A stretch of 64,000 nt of DNA from Amycolatopsis jiangsuensis (GTDB taxonomy: Bacteria; Actinomycetota; Actinomycetes; Mycobacteriales; Pseudonocardiaceae). Positions within the stretch are counted from its first letter, which is position 1; every line of letters begins with the position of its first letter. The position numbers and the translations under genes were made by a program. The notes under the pieces are model-generated. The model worked only from the letters and a program-made list of their open reading frames with translations. It made no database searches and was not told where the DNA came from. Location: the NCBI RefSeq assembly GCF_014204865.1, contig NZ_JACHMG010000001.1:868001-932000 (forward strand), in the 5' to 3' direction. This document shows, in pieces, positions 1 through 9,552 of the stretch.

Positions 1-171
1 GATCGCGGCCAGCGTGGTCCACGGATCGGCGATCGGCGGCTGTGCCGGCACGACGTGATCCCACAGGAACACCCCGTCCCAGCCCGCGGCCTCGGCGCGG
101 ACAGCCGGGTCGACGACCACCGCCGGATCGCCGAACGGGGGCAGGCAGAGCCCATAGCGGACTTCGCTCAC
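1..171 (-). CDS. LLM-class flavin-dependent oxidoreductase, N-terminal fragment
   Basis: The gene runs off the left edge; 57 codons are visible from a GTG start at 169-171. The peptide begins VSEVRYGLCLPPFGDP and continues with AEAAGWDGVFLWDHV. This matches the first beta strand and first helix of bacterial luciferase-like (F420- or FMN-dependent) monooxygenases, where an acidic residue and the WDH-type turn sit in the barrel. No in-frame ATG lies nearby, which is why GTG was chosen. It is transcribed away from the padR gene. The substrate cannot be told, because only the first barrel strands are present. Confidence 0.72.
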   Translation of the reverse strand, partial: MSEVRYGLCLPPFGDPAVVVDPAVRAEAAGWDGVFLWDHVVPAQPPIADPWTTLAAI

Positions 172-268
172 TCCGGCTCATTCGGCTGTCCGGGTGCCAG
201 GATGGAGTCGCGATAGCGGGCTTCGGTGCGTGAGTGATCCGCTGCGAGGCGTTGCCCGGTCATCGGAA

Positions 269-289
269 CCTAGGTTACGGTGACTTAGG
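269..289. promoter_or_regulatory. Inverted repeat at the padR start, probable autoregulatory operator
   Basis: CCTAGGT (269-275) and ACTTAGG (283-289) form an imperfect inverted repeat (6 of 7 positions pair) with a 7-base spacer. The last base of the right arm is the first base of the padR start codon, so a bound repressor would block transcription or translation initiation directly. PadR-family proteins commonly repress themselves from short inverted repeats. That this is the site is inferred from symmetry and position. Confidence 0.45.
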
Positions 290-852
290 TGTGGATCGAC
301 GTGCTCCTGCTCGCCAAGCTCGCCGAGCGCCCGCGGCACGGGTACGAGCTGCGCAAGCAGGTGGAGGAGTCCAGCGGTCGCGCGCTGTCGAACAACTCGC
401 TGTACCCGGCGTTGCGCCGGTTCGCCGAGGCCGGTGCGGTCACTCGCACGGCGCAGCAGCAGGAGGGCAGGCCGCCGCGGCACGTCTACACGATCACCGA
501 CGTCGGCCGGGAACTGCTGCACGACCTGCTCGCCGAGCTGCCGGCCGAGCTCGCCGGCGATCCGGCGGAGTTCCTCGCCCGGCTCGCCGGTTTCGGCCGG
601 CTCGAGCCGGCCGAGCGGCTGCGCGTGCTCGACGCGCGCGAGAAGGCCGTCGCGGCGCAACGCGAGCGGCTGGCCAAGCTCGGCACCGGGCAGGTCGGCC
701 CGTGGAGCCGGCTCGTGCTGGCCGAGGTGCGCCGCCGGGCCGAGCACGAACAGGACTGGCTCGCGTCGCTCCGGACGCGGGCGGAACAGGTTTCCCCCGA
801 GCTTTCCCCTGAGCACTTTCCCGAGCATTTTCCTGAGGAGGACTCCCGATGA
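289..852 (+). CDS. PadR-family transcriptional regulator
   Basis: This 187-residue one-component regulator has an N-terminal winged helix: [15 protein letters not shown] is the PadR signature helix, and [15 protein letters not shown] is the recognition region, followed by the wing [17 protein letters not shown]. The C-terminal half is helical and charged, as expected for the PadR dimerisation/effector domain. The GTG start at 289 is the only start that keeps the complete first helix, and a stop lies just upstream. The stop overlaps the next gene's start in ATGA, so it is translationally coupled to the P450 and probably controls it in response to that enzyme's substrate. The effector is unknown. 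Confidence 0.9.
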   Translation: MWIDVLLLAKLAERPRHGYELRKQVEESSGRALSNNSLYPALRRFAEAGAVTRTAQQQEGRPPRHVYTITDVGRELLHDLLAELPAELAGDPAEFLARLAGFGRLEPAERLRVLDAREKAVAAQRERLAKLGTGQVGPWSRLVLAEVRRRAEHEQDWLASLRTRAEQVSPELSPEHFPEHFPEEDSR

Positions 853-2063
853 CGACCACCGAACGCGCCCCGCAGCTGCCGTTCGCCCGGCCGAACGTGC
901 TGGACATCGCACCGCTGTACGAGGTGCTGCGCCGCCAGGGCCCGATCGTGCCGGTCACCACGCCCGCCGGTGACCCGGCCTGGCTGGTCACGGCCTACGA
1001 GCAAGCCAGGGAAGTGTTCGGCGACAAGCGGTTCGGCCGTTCGCACCCGGCGCCGGAGGAAGCCACCACGGTCTCCGACGCGGCACTGCTGAGCGGACCG
1101 CAGGGCGACTACGACTCCGAGGAGGCGTCACACGCCAGGTTGCGCCGCGTGCTCGTGCCCGCGTTCTCGGCGAACCGGATGCGCCGGCTTTCCGGCCACG
1201 TCCAGGAGCTGGCCGACCGCTGCCTCGACGACCTCGAAGCAGCTCACGACGCGGCCGGTGGCGCGCCGGTGAACCTGCACGAATACCTGTCGTTCCCGTT
1301 GCCGGTACTGGTGATCTGCGAACTGCTCGGCGTGCCCTACGGCGACCGCGAGAAGTTCCGCGCGCTGTCCGACCGGATCGGCGCACTCGACAGCCGCGGC
1401 GACGCGCGGGTCGCGATGGACGAGTTCATGGCCTACACCGCGGAACTCGCCGCGGTGAAGCGGGCCGAGCCGGGGCAGGACGTGATGTCGGACCTGGTCG
1501 CCGCGCAGGCCGAGGATCCGACGTTCACCGACGAGGACCTCTCCCGGCTGGCCGCGGGCCTGTTGTTCGCCGGGCACGAGACCACGTCCAACCGGATCGA
1601 TCTGGGCGTGCTGTACCTGCTCACCGATCTCGCCCGCCGGGACGCGCTCGCCGCGGACCCGGAGGGCAGGCTGCACGCCACCGTCGAGGAGATCCTGCGG
1701 ATGTCCGCACCGGGTGGGCTGGGGCTGCTGCGGTACGCGCGCGAGGACGTGGAGGTCGGCGGTGTGCGGATCGCGCGCGGCGACGCGCTGATCATTTCGA
1801 TCAACTCGGCCAACCGCGACGAGTCGGTGTTCGACGGTCCAGGGGAGTTCGACGCCGCCCGCAAACCCAACTCGCACCTGGCCTTCGGTCACGGCGGGTT
1901 CTTCTGCATCGGCGCCAGCCTGGCCCGCACCGAGCTGCGGGTCGTCTTCGGCTCGCTGTTCCGGCGGTTCCCCGGGATGCGGCTCGCGGTGCCCGCGGCC
2001 GAGCTGGAGGTGCGCACGAACCGGTTCACCGGTGGCGTCGACCAGGTGCCGGTCGTCTGGTGA
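849..2063 (+). CDS. Cytochrome P450
   Basis: A 404-residue soluble bacterial P450 that would insert oxygen into an organic substrate using electrons from separate ferredoxin partners, none of which is encoded nearby. Visible motifs are the I-helix AGHETT (241-246), the K-helix ExxR (E281-R284) and the heme loop [10 protein letters not shown] with the thiolate Cys353. The heme loop is slightly unusual: the position usually held by His or Arg two residues before the Cys is Phe. The start overlaps the padR stop by four bases, so the two form one operon. The family resembles actinomycete secondary-metabolism or xenobiotic P450s, and no biosynthetic cluster surrounds it. The substrate is unknown. 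Confidence 0.93.
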   Translation: MTTTERAPQLPFARPNVLDIAPLYEVLRRQGPIVPVTTPAGDPAWLVTAYEQAREVFGDKRFGRSHPAPEEATTVSDAALLSGPQGDYDSEEASHARLRRVLVPAFSANRMRRLSGHVQELADRCLDDLEAAHDAAGGAPVNLHEYLSFPLPVLVICELLGVPYGDREKFRALSDRIGALDSRGDARVAMDEFMAYTAELAAVKRAEPGQDVMSDLVAAQAEDPTFTDEDLSRLAAGLLFAGHETTSNRIDLGVLYLLTDLARRDALAADPEGRLHATVEEILRMSAPGGLGLLRYAREDVEVGGVRIARGDALIISINSANRDESVFDGPGEFDAARKPNSHLAFGHGGFFCIGASLARTELRVVFGSLFRRFPGMRLAVPAAELEVRTNRFTGGVDQVPVVW

Positions 2064-2237
2064 CGAAGCCTGTCGAAAATGACAACCAGTATCGGCTAGG
2101 CTCGGTGGCAGCGTGCCGTGCCCAGGCCGTCCGCCCGGCGAAGGGCTAGGCTGCGCGGCTCGACATCGGCGCCGCGTGGTCCACCGGGACCCGCGGCGCG
2201 AGGGCCGGGACTCCGGCCCGGAGCTGCGGAGGTTGGC

Positions 2238-2516
2238 ATGAAGAGCGACATCGCCGGGCGAGCGGTCGGACTGGTGGTCACCGGCATGGCCGGGGCGGCG
2301 GCGTACGACGGGGTGAAACGGTTCGCCCGTTCGAGGGTCGCGCGGGCGGCCACGGTCTCGGTCACCGCGTGGGGGCTGCGCGGGGCGCGGGCGGCGGAGA
2401 CCGGTGCGGAGAAGGTCCGCCTCGCCACCGCGGACATCGTGAGCGAGGCCCGGGACCGGATCGGCGAGCAGGCACCGCCGCCCGGCACCGCGGCGGGCCA
2501 CGGCCACGAGCACTGA
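2238..2516 (+). CDS. DUF1490 (PacL-type) small metal-handling membrane protein
   Basis: This 92-residue protein begins MKSDIAGRAVGLVVTGMAGAAAYDG, a glycine-rich hydrophobic N-terminal segment. An amphipathic region rich in Arg and Ala follows, then the C-terminal tail AAGHGHEH. This layout is that of DUF1490 proteins, which in mycobacteria (Rv3269 class, called PacL) sit immediately upstream of P-type ATPases such as CtpC and bind metal through an acidic/His C-terminal motif. Here the ATPase starts two bases after the stop. The His-rich tail is therefore probably a metal-binding partner site for that pump. An upstream ATG-less extension was rejected because GGAGGTTGGC precedes this ATG. Confidence 0.85.
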   Translation: MKSDIAGRAVGLVVTGMAGAAAYDGVKRFARSRVARAATVSVTAWGLRGARAAETGAEKVRLATADIVSEARDRIGEQAPPPGTAAGHGHEH

Positions 2517-2518
2517 CC

Positions 2519-4684
2519 GTGGCCCCGGTCGAACCGCGGAACCTGCCGGTCCTGTCCGACGCGGCGGGGCGCGTGCGTTTTCACGTCCCGCCGGTGCTGG
2601 GCGCGGTATCCCTCGCGGTCGCGGTGGAGGACGCCGTGGACCAGGTGACCGGCGTCCGCCAGGTGCACGCGTATCCGCGGACCGCGAGTGTGGTGGTGTG
2701 GTACGACCGGAAACGCTGTGACCGGGACGAGCTGATCGCGGCCATTCGCACCGCGGTCGCGCGGCCGGCCGTCCCCGCCACCCGCTCGCCGCGGTCGGCG
2801 GACGTGCGCAACGCCGATCTCGTCCGCATGGTCGTGGGCGGGCTCGCGCTCGTGGCGCTCGGTGTTCGCCGGTACGGCCTGCGCCGGGCGCCGATGCTCG
2901 GTACGGCGGGCCGGACGGCGGCCACGGGCGTCACGATTTTCACCGGCTATCCCTTCCTGCGCGGCGCCCTTCGCTCCCTCGGCGGCGGCCGCGGGGCGGG
3001 CACCGATGCCCTCGTGTCCGCGGCGACCGTGGCGAGCCTGGTGCTGCGCGAGAACGTCGTGGCGCTCACCGTGCTGTGGTTGCTGAACATCGGCGAGTAC
3101 CTGCAGGACCTCACACTCCGCCGGAGCCGGCGCGCGGTGTCCGAGCTCCTGACCGGCACCCGGACCCGGATCTGGGTGCGCACCGGCGCTGTGGAGTCCG
3201 AAGTGGACATCGCCGACCTGGTGGTGGGCGACGAGGTCGTCCTGCACGAACACGTGGTGCTCCCGGTCGACGGGGTCGTCGCAGAGGGGGCGGGGATCGT
3301 CGACCAGTCCGCGGTCACCGGAGAGCAGCTGCCGGTCAGCGTGGCCGCCGGGACCGCACTGCACGCCGGTTCGGTGCTGCTGCGGGGACGGCTCGTGGTG
3401 CGCGCGACCGCGGTCGGCGCGGACACCGCGATCGGCCGGATCATCCGGAGGGTCGAGCAGGCCCAGGAGGATCGCGCGCCCATCCAGACCGTGGCCGAGG
3501 TCTTCTCGCGGCGGTTCGTGCCGGCGTCGTTCGCGCTGGCCGGGTTGACCCTGCTGGCCACGCGGGACGTGCGGCGGGCGATGACGATGCTGCTCGTGGC
3601 GTGCCCGTGCGCGGTCGGCCTGGCCACGCCGACCGCGATCAGCGCGGCGATCGGCAACGGCGCGCGCCGCGGCATCCTGGTCAAGGGAGGCGCGCACCTG
3701 GAGGCAGCAGGTCGGGTCGACGCGATGGTGTTCGACAAGACCGGCACGCTCACCCTCGGCCGTCCGGTGGTCACGAACGTGATCTCGTTCGCCGAGGACT
3801 GGACGCCGGAGCGCGTGCTGGCCCACGCCGCCAGCTCGGAGATCCATTCGAGGCATCCGCTGGCGCAGGCGGTGATCCGGTCCACCGAGGAGCGGCGGAT
3901 CCGGATCCCGCCACACGAGGAATGCGAAGTCCTGCTGGGACAAGGAATGCGCGTGGCCAGTGACGGCAGGGTGCTCCTCATCGGCAGCGCCGAACTCCTG
4001 CGAGGCGAAGGCGTGGAGCTGCCGGACGAGGCCGGCCGCTGGGTCGCGAAACTGCGTGAAGCCGCGGAAACCCCGCTGCTGCTGGCGGTCGACGGCCGGC
4101 TCACCGGCTTGGTCTCGTTGCGGGACACCGTGCGGCCGGAGGCGCGCGAGGTGCTCGAGGCGTTGCGCGCGGACGGCGTGCGCCGCATCGTGCTGCTCAC
4201 CGGCGACCACCCCGGCACCGCCGCGGCGGTGGCCGCGGAACTGGGCGTGACCGAGTTCCAGGCGCAGGTGCTGCCCGAGGACAAACAGGACGTGGTGCGG
4301 CGCCTGCGGGACGAGGGACACGTCGTCGCTGTGGTCGGCGACGGGACGAACGACGCTCCTGCGCTGGCGTTGGCCGACATCGGCATCGCGATGGGCGTGC
4401 GCGGTACGGACGTGGCCGTGGAGACGGCCGAGGTCGCTTTGGCCGGTGACGATCTGCGGGCTCTGCTCGCGCTGCGCGACCTGAGCCGGCGCAGCGTGAC
4501 GTTGATCCGGCAGAACTACGGCCTGTCCATCGCGGTGAACGCGCTCGGTCTCGTCGTGTCGGCCGCGGGCGCGCTGTCCCCGGTGGTGGCGGCGGTGCTG
4601 CACAACGCGTCGTCGGTGGCGGTGGTCGGCAACAGTTCCCGGTTGATCCGGCATCGGTTGCCGGCCGGCGTCACACCGCGGTGA
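2519..4684 (+). CDS. ctpC-like: CtpC/CtpV-like P1B-type metal-transporting ATPase
   Basis: A 721-residue membrane ATPase. Residues 20-85 look like an HMA-type ferredoxin fold but lack the CxxC metal motif. The membrane CPC motif is at 362-364, the phosphorylation site DKTGTLT at Asp406, an HP motif (SRHPLAQ) follows, and the hinge GDGTNDAP starts at 607. CPC-type pumps export transition metals; CtpC relatives move Mn2+ or Zn2+. The GTG start two bases after the DUF1490 stop was chosen because translation beyond it would overlap that gene. Together the two form a metal efflux unit. The 3' end overlaps the convergent glycosidase gene by 14 bases. The metal specificity is not settled by sequence alone. 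Confidence 0.9.
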   Translation: MAPVEPRNLPVLSDAAGRVRFHVPPVLGAVSLAVAVEDAVDQVTGVRQVHAYPRTASVVVWYDRKRCDRDELIAAIRTAVARPAVPATRSPRSADVRNADLVRMVVGGLALVALGVRRYGLRRAPMLGTAGRTAATGVTIFTGYPFLRGALRSLGGGRGAGTDALVSAATVASLVLRENVVALTVLWLLNIGEYLQDLTLRRSRRAVSELLTGTRTRIWVRTGAVESEVDIADLVVGDEVVLHEHVVLPVDGVVAEGAGIVDQSAVTGEQLPVSVAAGTALHAGSVLLRGRLVVRATAVGADTAIGRIIRRVEQAQEDRAPIQTVAEVFSRRFVPASFALAGLTLLATRDVRRAMTMLLVACPCAVGLATPTAISAAIGNGARRGILVKGGAHLEAAGRVDAMVFDKTGTLTLGRPVVTNVISFAEDWTPERVLAHAASSEIHSRHPLAQAVIRSTEERRIRIPPHEECEVLLGQGMRVASDGRVLLIGSAELLRGEGVELPDEAGRWVAKLREAAETPLLLAVDGRLTGLVSLRDTVRPEAREVLEALRADGVRRIVLLTGDHPGTAAAVAAELGVTEFQAQVLPEDKQDVVRRLRDEGHVVAVVGDGTNDAPALALADIGIAMGVRGTDVAVETAEVALAGDDLRALLALRDLSRRSVTLIRQNYGLSIAVNALGLVVSAAGALSPVVAAVLHNASSVAVVGNSSRLIRHRLPAGVTPR

Positions 4685-7051
4685 TCGTGGCGGTTCCGGT
4701 GTCCAGGAACGGATGCGTGGCGGTCACGGTGATCGTGCCGGGAGCGTTTCGCAGGGACCGGATCCACACCGCCGCCGCGCCGCCCAGCGCGCCGAAGTCC
4801 AGGTAAGGCTCGCCGACGAGCACACCGGGCCCGTCCACTGCGACGGCCAGCGTCCCGTGTGCGTGCGGCCGGGGCGCGCCGTAGCGGTCGACCGAACGCA
4901 GCGTCACCCGGGTGGCGTCCTGGCCGTCCGCGACGATCTCCGCGTCGTCCGCGCTCACCGCGAGCGTGTCGAAAGCCGGGTCCGCGCTGAACCGGCGGCG
5001 GAGCACGGTGTGCCCGCCGACCCGTCCCTCGATCGTCAGCTCGGGCAGGCCGTGCCCGTCCACCCGCAGGTCCACCCGGAACGGCGGATGGGCGAGGTGC
5101 CCGAATGCCGCGTGCTCCGGGCGCACGGTGACCGGCCGCCGGCCTGCGACGGTCACCACCAGGGTGTCGCAATTGGACCAGACGATCGCGTCGCGGCCCG
5201 GTCCGCTGTGGGGCGAGCCGGGGCCGAAATCCCAGTGGAACGCCGGTTCGATCACCGCGCCGCGGGCCGGATCGCGCTGCGCCCGGTAGAACCCCGCACC
5301 CAGCTTCGGAATCCGGAAGAAGTCCACCACACCGGGGTACTTCACGCCGCGGTGGGAGTGGAACCAGCCGGACGGGTAGTCGAAACCGCACCACGCGATG
5401 AGGCCGCAGTACCGCGGGTCCGCGGCGGCGTGCTCATGCACCCAGGCGTGGAGCAATCCTTGCTGCCGCTGGACCGCGGGGGAGTCGGTGCGGCGGAAGG
5501 ACGGTGCGCCGACCAGCGTGCCGACAGCTTCGCTGACCAGGTAGGGCACGCCTCGGCGCGGCGGGCGCAACGTCGGTGGCGTGCCCGGTGGACGCGGCCG
5601 GCTGTAGTCGTTGAACGAAAACACGCCGCCGGCCGCTTGCACCGGGTACAGCGCGGATTCGTAGCCGCGCTGCCCGGCGACGGCGCCGGTGCAGGGTCGC
5701 GTCGGGTCGAGCCGCGCGGCCAGCTGGTCGGTCTTGCCGTACAGCGCGTACTGGCCCAGCGTCTCGTTCACGCGGGTGCCCCACACGATGATCGACGGGT
5801 GGTTGCGGTCCCGCACGATCATGTCGTGCACGTCGCGCACCGCCAGCCCCTGCCACGCGGTGTCGCCCACGTGGTCCCAGCCGGGAAGCTCCTCCCACAC
5901 CAGGATGCCGAGTTCGTCGCAGGCGTCGAGGAACGCGCTCGCCTGCGGGTAGTGCGAGCAGCGCACCATCGTGCAGTTCAGCTCTTCCTTGAGGATCTGC
6001 GCGTCGCGGCGCTGCACGCGGTCGGGCATCGCGCCGCCGGCGAAGGGATACCACTGGTGCCGGTTGAGCCCGAACAGCTTGAGCGGCCTGCCGTTCAGCA
6101 GGAAACCGTCCGGGGTGAACTGCGCTTCCCGCAATCCGGTGCGCACCGGATGAGTGTGCACTTTCCGTCCGCCGACGGAGAGTGTCACGACGATTTCGCA
6201 CAACGCCGGGTCGTCCACCTCCCACAGCCGCACCCCGTCGAGGCCCCGCAGTGGCACGGTGACGGTGGTTTCACCTTTCCGCAGCCCGGTGCGGTCGATG
6301 GAGGACGTCGCGAACGGTGTGCCGTCCTGGCTGAGGGTGGCGGTGACCCGCACACGTCCGTTGAGCTGCTTCGCCGAATCGACCGTGCAGTGCACCAGCA
6401 CCGCGCGATCCGCGGTGAGCACGGCGACCTGCTGGGCGTGCACGTCGGACAGGTACGCCTGCGGAGCCGCGGTCAGCTGCACCCCGCGGTAGATCCCGGC
6501 GGGCTGGTAGAAGTCGATTGCGGTGGGCTCGGATACTCCGGAAGGTCGGGCGGGGTGTCCTGCTGCCAGCGGCCGTCCACGACCACCGCGAGCACGTTGT
6601 CCCGGTCCGTCAGCAGTCCGGTGACCTCGCAGCGCAGCGGCAGGTACCCACCGCTGCGCCGGGCGATCCGGCGGCCGTTGAGGTACACGGTGGCGGCGCT
6701 GAGCACCCCGTCGAACCGCAGGAACGCGCGGTTGGCGCGCAGTCGCGGGGGCGCGAGGAAATGCTGCCGGTACACCCAGACCCGCTGCCAGTCACCCGGG
6801 TGCCAGTCCTGCCAGGACAGCGGAACCACGCAGTGCGGCACGGACACCGGCGACAGCTCGCGCTCGTCGAAGTCCGGATCGGTGCATCCGGGCGCGAACG
6901 GCCCGAACAGCCAGCCGGGACCGAACTCGGCGCGGGCCACCGGGGCAGCGGAGTGCTGCACTGCGGCCGACACCGCGCCGGAACCGGCGAGCACCGCTCC
7001 GGCACCGAGCAGGAAACGGCGCCGTGGGTGCGCCGCACGAGAGCCGAACAT
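4671..7051 (-). pseudogene. Tat-exported glycoside hydrolase family 2 enzyme, frameshifted
   Basis: Two reading frames join into one roughly 790-residue GH2 protein. The first (7051 to about 6530) has a Tat signal (RRRFLLGAG) and the sugar-binding jelly-roll domain (VWVYRQHFLAPP, LNGRRIARRSGGY). The second (6482 to 4671) carries the immunoglobulin-like domain, then the catalytic barrel with FGLNRHQWYP, the acid/base Glu in RVNE and the nucleophile Glu in YLVSEAVG, then a C-terminal Ig-like domain. One base is missing near 6530, within TATCCGAGCCC; restoring a G would give one continuous frame. Family members are beta-galactosidases, glucuronidases or mannosidases acting outside the cell. A real mutation and a sequencing error are equally possible. 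It overlaps ctpC tail to tail. Confidence 0.82.
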
Positions 7052-7190
7052 CGCTAGCCGGGTCGGCGGCCGATTCCGGTGCGGACCGGGTGGACTACGC
7101 CGGATCCGCCGGTTTCGGCCCGGTTCGCCGACGGTGCCGGTGGTCGCATGCCGCCGAGCTTACTGCGGCCGCCCGGTCCCGGAGGTGAAG

Positions 7191-8543
7191 TCATTTCCGG
7201 TACTGCACCGCGACTTTCTCCGCCATTGCGTGGATCTCGGCGAGCGCGTCGTCCAGGGAGGTGCTGCCGTCGATGACCGAAGCCAGGGTTTCCGATGCCT
7301 TGGTGCCGAGTTCACGGAACTCCGGGACGCCGACGAACTGGATGCCGGTGGCCGGCCGCGGCTGCACCCCGGCCTTTCGGGGATCGACCGAGGTGATGGA
7401 CAGGTAAGTCGGCATCGCGAACGCGCCGGCCTCGGACAGGTACTCGGCGTCGTCGTAGGTCGAGTACCGCTTGCCGGCCGGGGCCTTCGACCAGCCGACC
7501 ATGCGCCCGGCCAGCCGCTCGTAGTCCCGGCTCGAGGCCCAGGACATGAACTTCCACGCCTCGTCCGGATGGTCGCTGCTCTGCTCCAGCCCCCAGGCCC
7601 AGGTGTAGAGCCAGCCCGAGGTGGAGGTCTTGACCACGGGCGCGGACAGGTAGCCCATCTTGCTGCGCACCGCGCTCGAGGCGGCTTCGAGCTGCGCGGC
7701 ACCCGCGGTCGCGTCGTACCACATCGCGACTTTGCCGTCCTCCACCGCTTTCAGGCATTCCTGGTAGCCGGTGTGCGTGGGGTCGTCTTCGCCGCTCTTG
7801 CGCAGGGTGTCCAGGTAGAACTTGACGGCCTGCCGGAACTCGGGCGAGCCGGTGCCGACGCCCCACTTGTCGTCGAACCAGGTGCCGCCGAAGGTGTTCA
7901 CCACGGTGGTCAGCGGCGCGATCATCTCGCCCCAGCCGGGCAGCCCGCGCAGGCAGATCCCGTGCATCCCGGTGCCCGAGTGCTCCACCGCGGACGCGGC
8001 GTCGGCGACCTGCTGCCAGGTGGGGGTGGCCGGCAGCCGGATGCCGAGGTTGCCGAGCACGTCGGTCCGGTACATCAGCATCGACGACTCGCCGTAGAAC
8101 GGAGCCGCGTACAACTGCCCGTCGGAGCCGCGCAGGGAATCGGCGATCGGCTCGATGAGGTCGTCCTCGTCGAACTGGTCGTCGTCCCGTGCGTACGGGG
8201 TCAGCGGTTTCAGCAGGTGCCGGTCGGCGAAGATCGGCGCCTCGAAGTTGCTCACGGACGCGACGTCGTACTTGCCGGCCTGCGCGGTGAACTCGCGGTC
8301 GACCTCGTCCCGCAGTTCGTTCTCCGACAGCAGGGTGAAGTGCACCTTGATGCCGGTCTTCGCGGTGAACTCACTCGCGGTGAGCTGCTGCAGCTCCACC
8401 ATCTGCGGGTTGTCCACCATGAGGACGTCGATCGTGACGTCCGGTTCGGTGCCGCACGCCGAAGCCGCCAGGACCAGCAACGCCGCCGCCAGCGCCGGCA
8501 GCCGCCCGGACCGGTGCGCTCTGCCCGCCCGCTGTTCCCGCAC
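7191..8543 (-). CDS. Sugar/polyol ABC transporter substrate-binding lipoprotein
   Basis: This 450-residue protein has a lipoprotein signal (ALLVLAASAC, acylated Cys near residue 30) and the two-lobed fold of family 1 extracellular solute-binding proteins. Landmarks include FTAKTGIKVHF, GKYDVASVSN, LYAAPFYGESSMLMYRTD and the C-terminal DEAWKFMSWAS, close to sorbitol/mannitol or oligosaccharide binders. It would capture a carbohydrate at the outer membrane face. The partner permeases and ATPase are not next to it, which is unusual; it may share a distant transporter. It lies 139 bases upstream of the GH2 gene on the same strand, so a hydrolyse-and-import role is plausible. Start is GTG. Confidence 0.88.
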   Translation of the reverse strand: MREQRAGRAHRSGRLPALAAALLVLAASACGTEPDVTIDVLMVDNPQMVELQQLTASEFTAKTGIKVHFTLLSENELRDEVDREFTAQAGKYDVASVSNFEAPIFADRHLLKPLTPYARDDDQFDEDDLIEPIADSLRGSDGQLYAAPFYGESSMLMYRTDVLGNLGIRLPATPTWQQVADAASAVEHSGTGMHGICLRGLPGWGEMIAPLTTVVNTFGGTWFDDKWGVGTGSPEFRQAVKFYLDTLRKSGEDDPTHTGYQECLKAVEDGKVAMWYDATAGAAQLEAASSAVRSKMGYLSAPVVKTSTSGWLYTWAWGLEQSSDHPDEAWKFMSWASSRDYERLAGRMVGWSKAPAGKRYSTYDDAEYLSEAGAFAMPTYLSITSVDPRKAGVQPRPATGIQFVGVPEFRELGTKASETLASVIDGSTSLDDALAEIHAMAEKVAVQYRK

Positions 8544-8686
8544 CCCGGCTCCTCACGACGTTGTGGATGTGAGCTGACTCACGTCTGCAAGGTAGAGCAT
8601 TCGGCCTAACGCCCGGAGGTGGGTATCGCGATCCGGCGTTTTCGGGCACTTGTCCTGCACTGCCGGTCCACGGTTGCCCGTTTCGG

Positions 8687-9424
8687 TCAGCAGAGCTCGG
8701 CGAGCCGGTGGACCTGATCGGGGTCCGTGCCGTAGCAGTAGAGCATCACTTCGTCCGCGCCGAGGTCGCCGTACGCGCGCAGCTGCGGCGGCCCGAGGGC
8801 GACGTTGACCTGAGCCAGGAGCCGGGGCTCGCCTTCCCGGCCGTGGTCGTGCCAGGCGCGGCGGACAGTGTCGAACAGGCCGCCGGCCCACGATGGAGGG
8901 GCCGCCGCGAGAAACCCGTCTCCCCAGCGGGCGACCCGATCGAGCGCGGCCGGCCGGAACCCGCCGAACAGCAGCTCGGGCCCTCCCGGCCGGGCCGGTG
9001 CGGGGCCGATCGGACCTGCTTCGTCGCTGTACGGTGCGCCAGTCCACACGCGGCGCATGGTCTCCAGCTGCCGGTCGAGAGACCGGCCGCGCTCGCGCAG
9101 CGGCGTGCCGGCGACGTGGTGGTCGTCCTCGCGGCCCCCGACTCCAAGGCTGAGCACGAGCCGTCCGCTGCTCATCCGGTCGAGCGTGGCCACCTGCTTG
9201 GCCAGCAGCGCCGTTCCGCGCAGTGGCGCGAGCAGCACTTCGGTCTGCAGCCGGATCCGGCTGGTCGCGCCGGCCAGTACGGCGAGTGCGGTGAGTGGCT
9301 CGGGGTTGTCGTAGACGAGCCGGTCAAGCAGCCCGAGCGTGCGGAAGGGGCCGCCGTCCGCCCGTCGCGCCCAGGTGAGCAGGGCGGCGGGGTCGGCAAT
9401 GGGCAGGCCGAGGCCGACGAACAT
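8687..9424 (-). CDS. LLM-class flavin-dependent oxidoreductase
   Basis: A 245-residue luciferase-like protein. MFVGLGLPIADPAALLTW is the first barrel strand. ATSRIRLQTEVLLAP and RLVLSLGVGGREDDHHVAG give the typical F420/FMN phosphate-binding region, and GPELLFGGFRPAALDRVARWGDGF the late barrel strand. It is shorter than the usual 280-350 residues because the insertion regions are reduced, but no frame break is seen. The ATG at 9424 was chosen over upstream in-frame starts because GGAGG lies six bases before it. It stands alone between the sugar-binding protein and the sirtuin. The cofactor (FMN or F420) and substrate are unknown. Confidence 0.85.
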   Translation of the reverse strand: MFVGLGLPIADPAALLTWARRADGGPFRTLGLLDRLVYDNPEPLTALAVLAGATSRIRLQTEVLLAPLRGTALLAKQVATLDRMSSGRLVLSLGVGGREDDHHVAGTPLRERGRSLDRQLETMRRVWTGAPYSDEAGPIGPAPARPGGPELLFGGFRPAALDRVARWGDGFLAAAPPSWAGGLFDTVRRAWHDHGREGEPRLLAQVNVALGPPQLRAYGDLGADEVMLYCYGTDPDQVHRLAELC

Positions 9425-9552
9425 GAGAAACCTCCGGGAAAGACGGGGTCGGCGAACACTGGCGCCGCCCCTCCCGCACCTCGGCCGAGGTGACGCGAAC
9501 CCGCTCTGCGGCATGCTTCCCAGGAGTCCGGCGTTCGGAGAGCGCGGTCAGG

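Noticed and set aside
4713..8609. Very long rightward open frame of nearly 1300 codons
   Set aside because: It is antisense to the GH2 and sugar-binding genes, has no domain and shows the Arg/Gly/Pro/His-rich composition of a GC-driven shadow frame.
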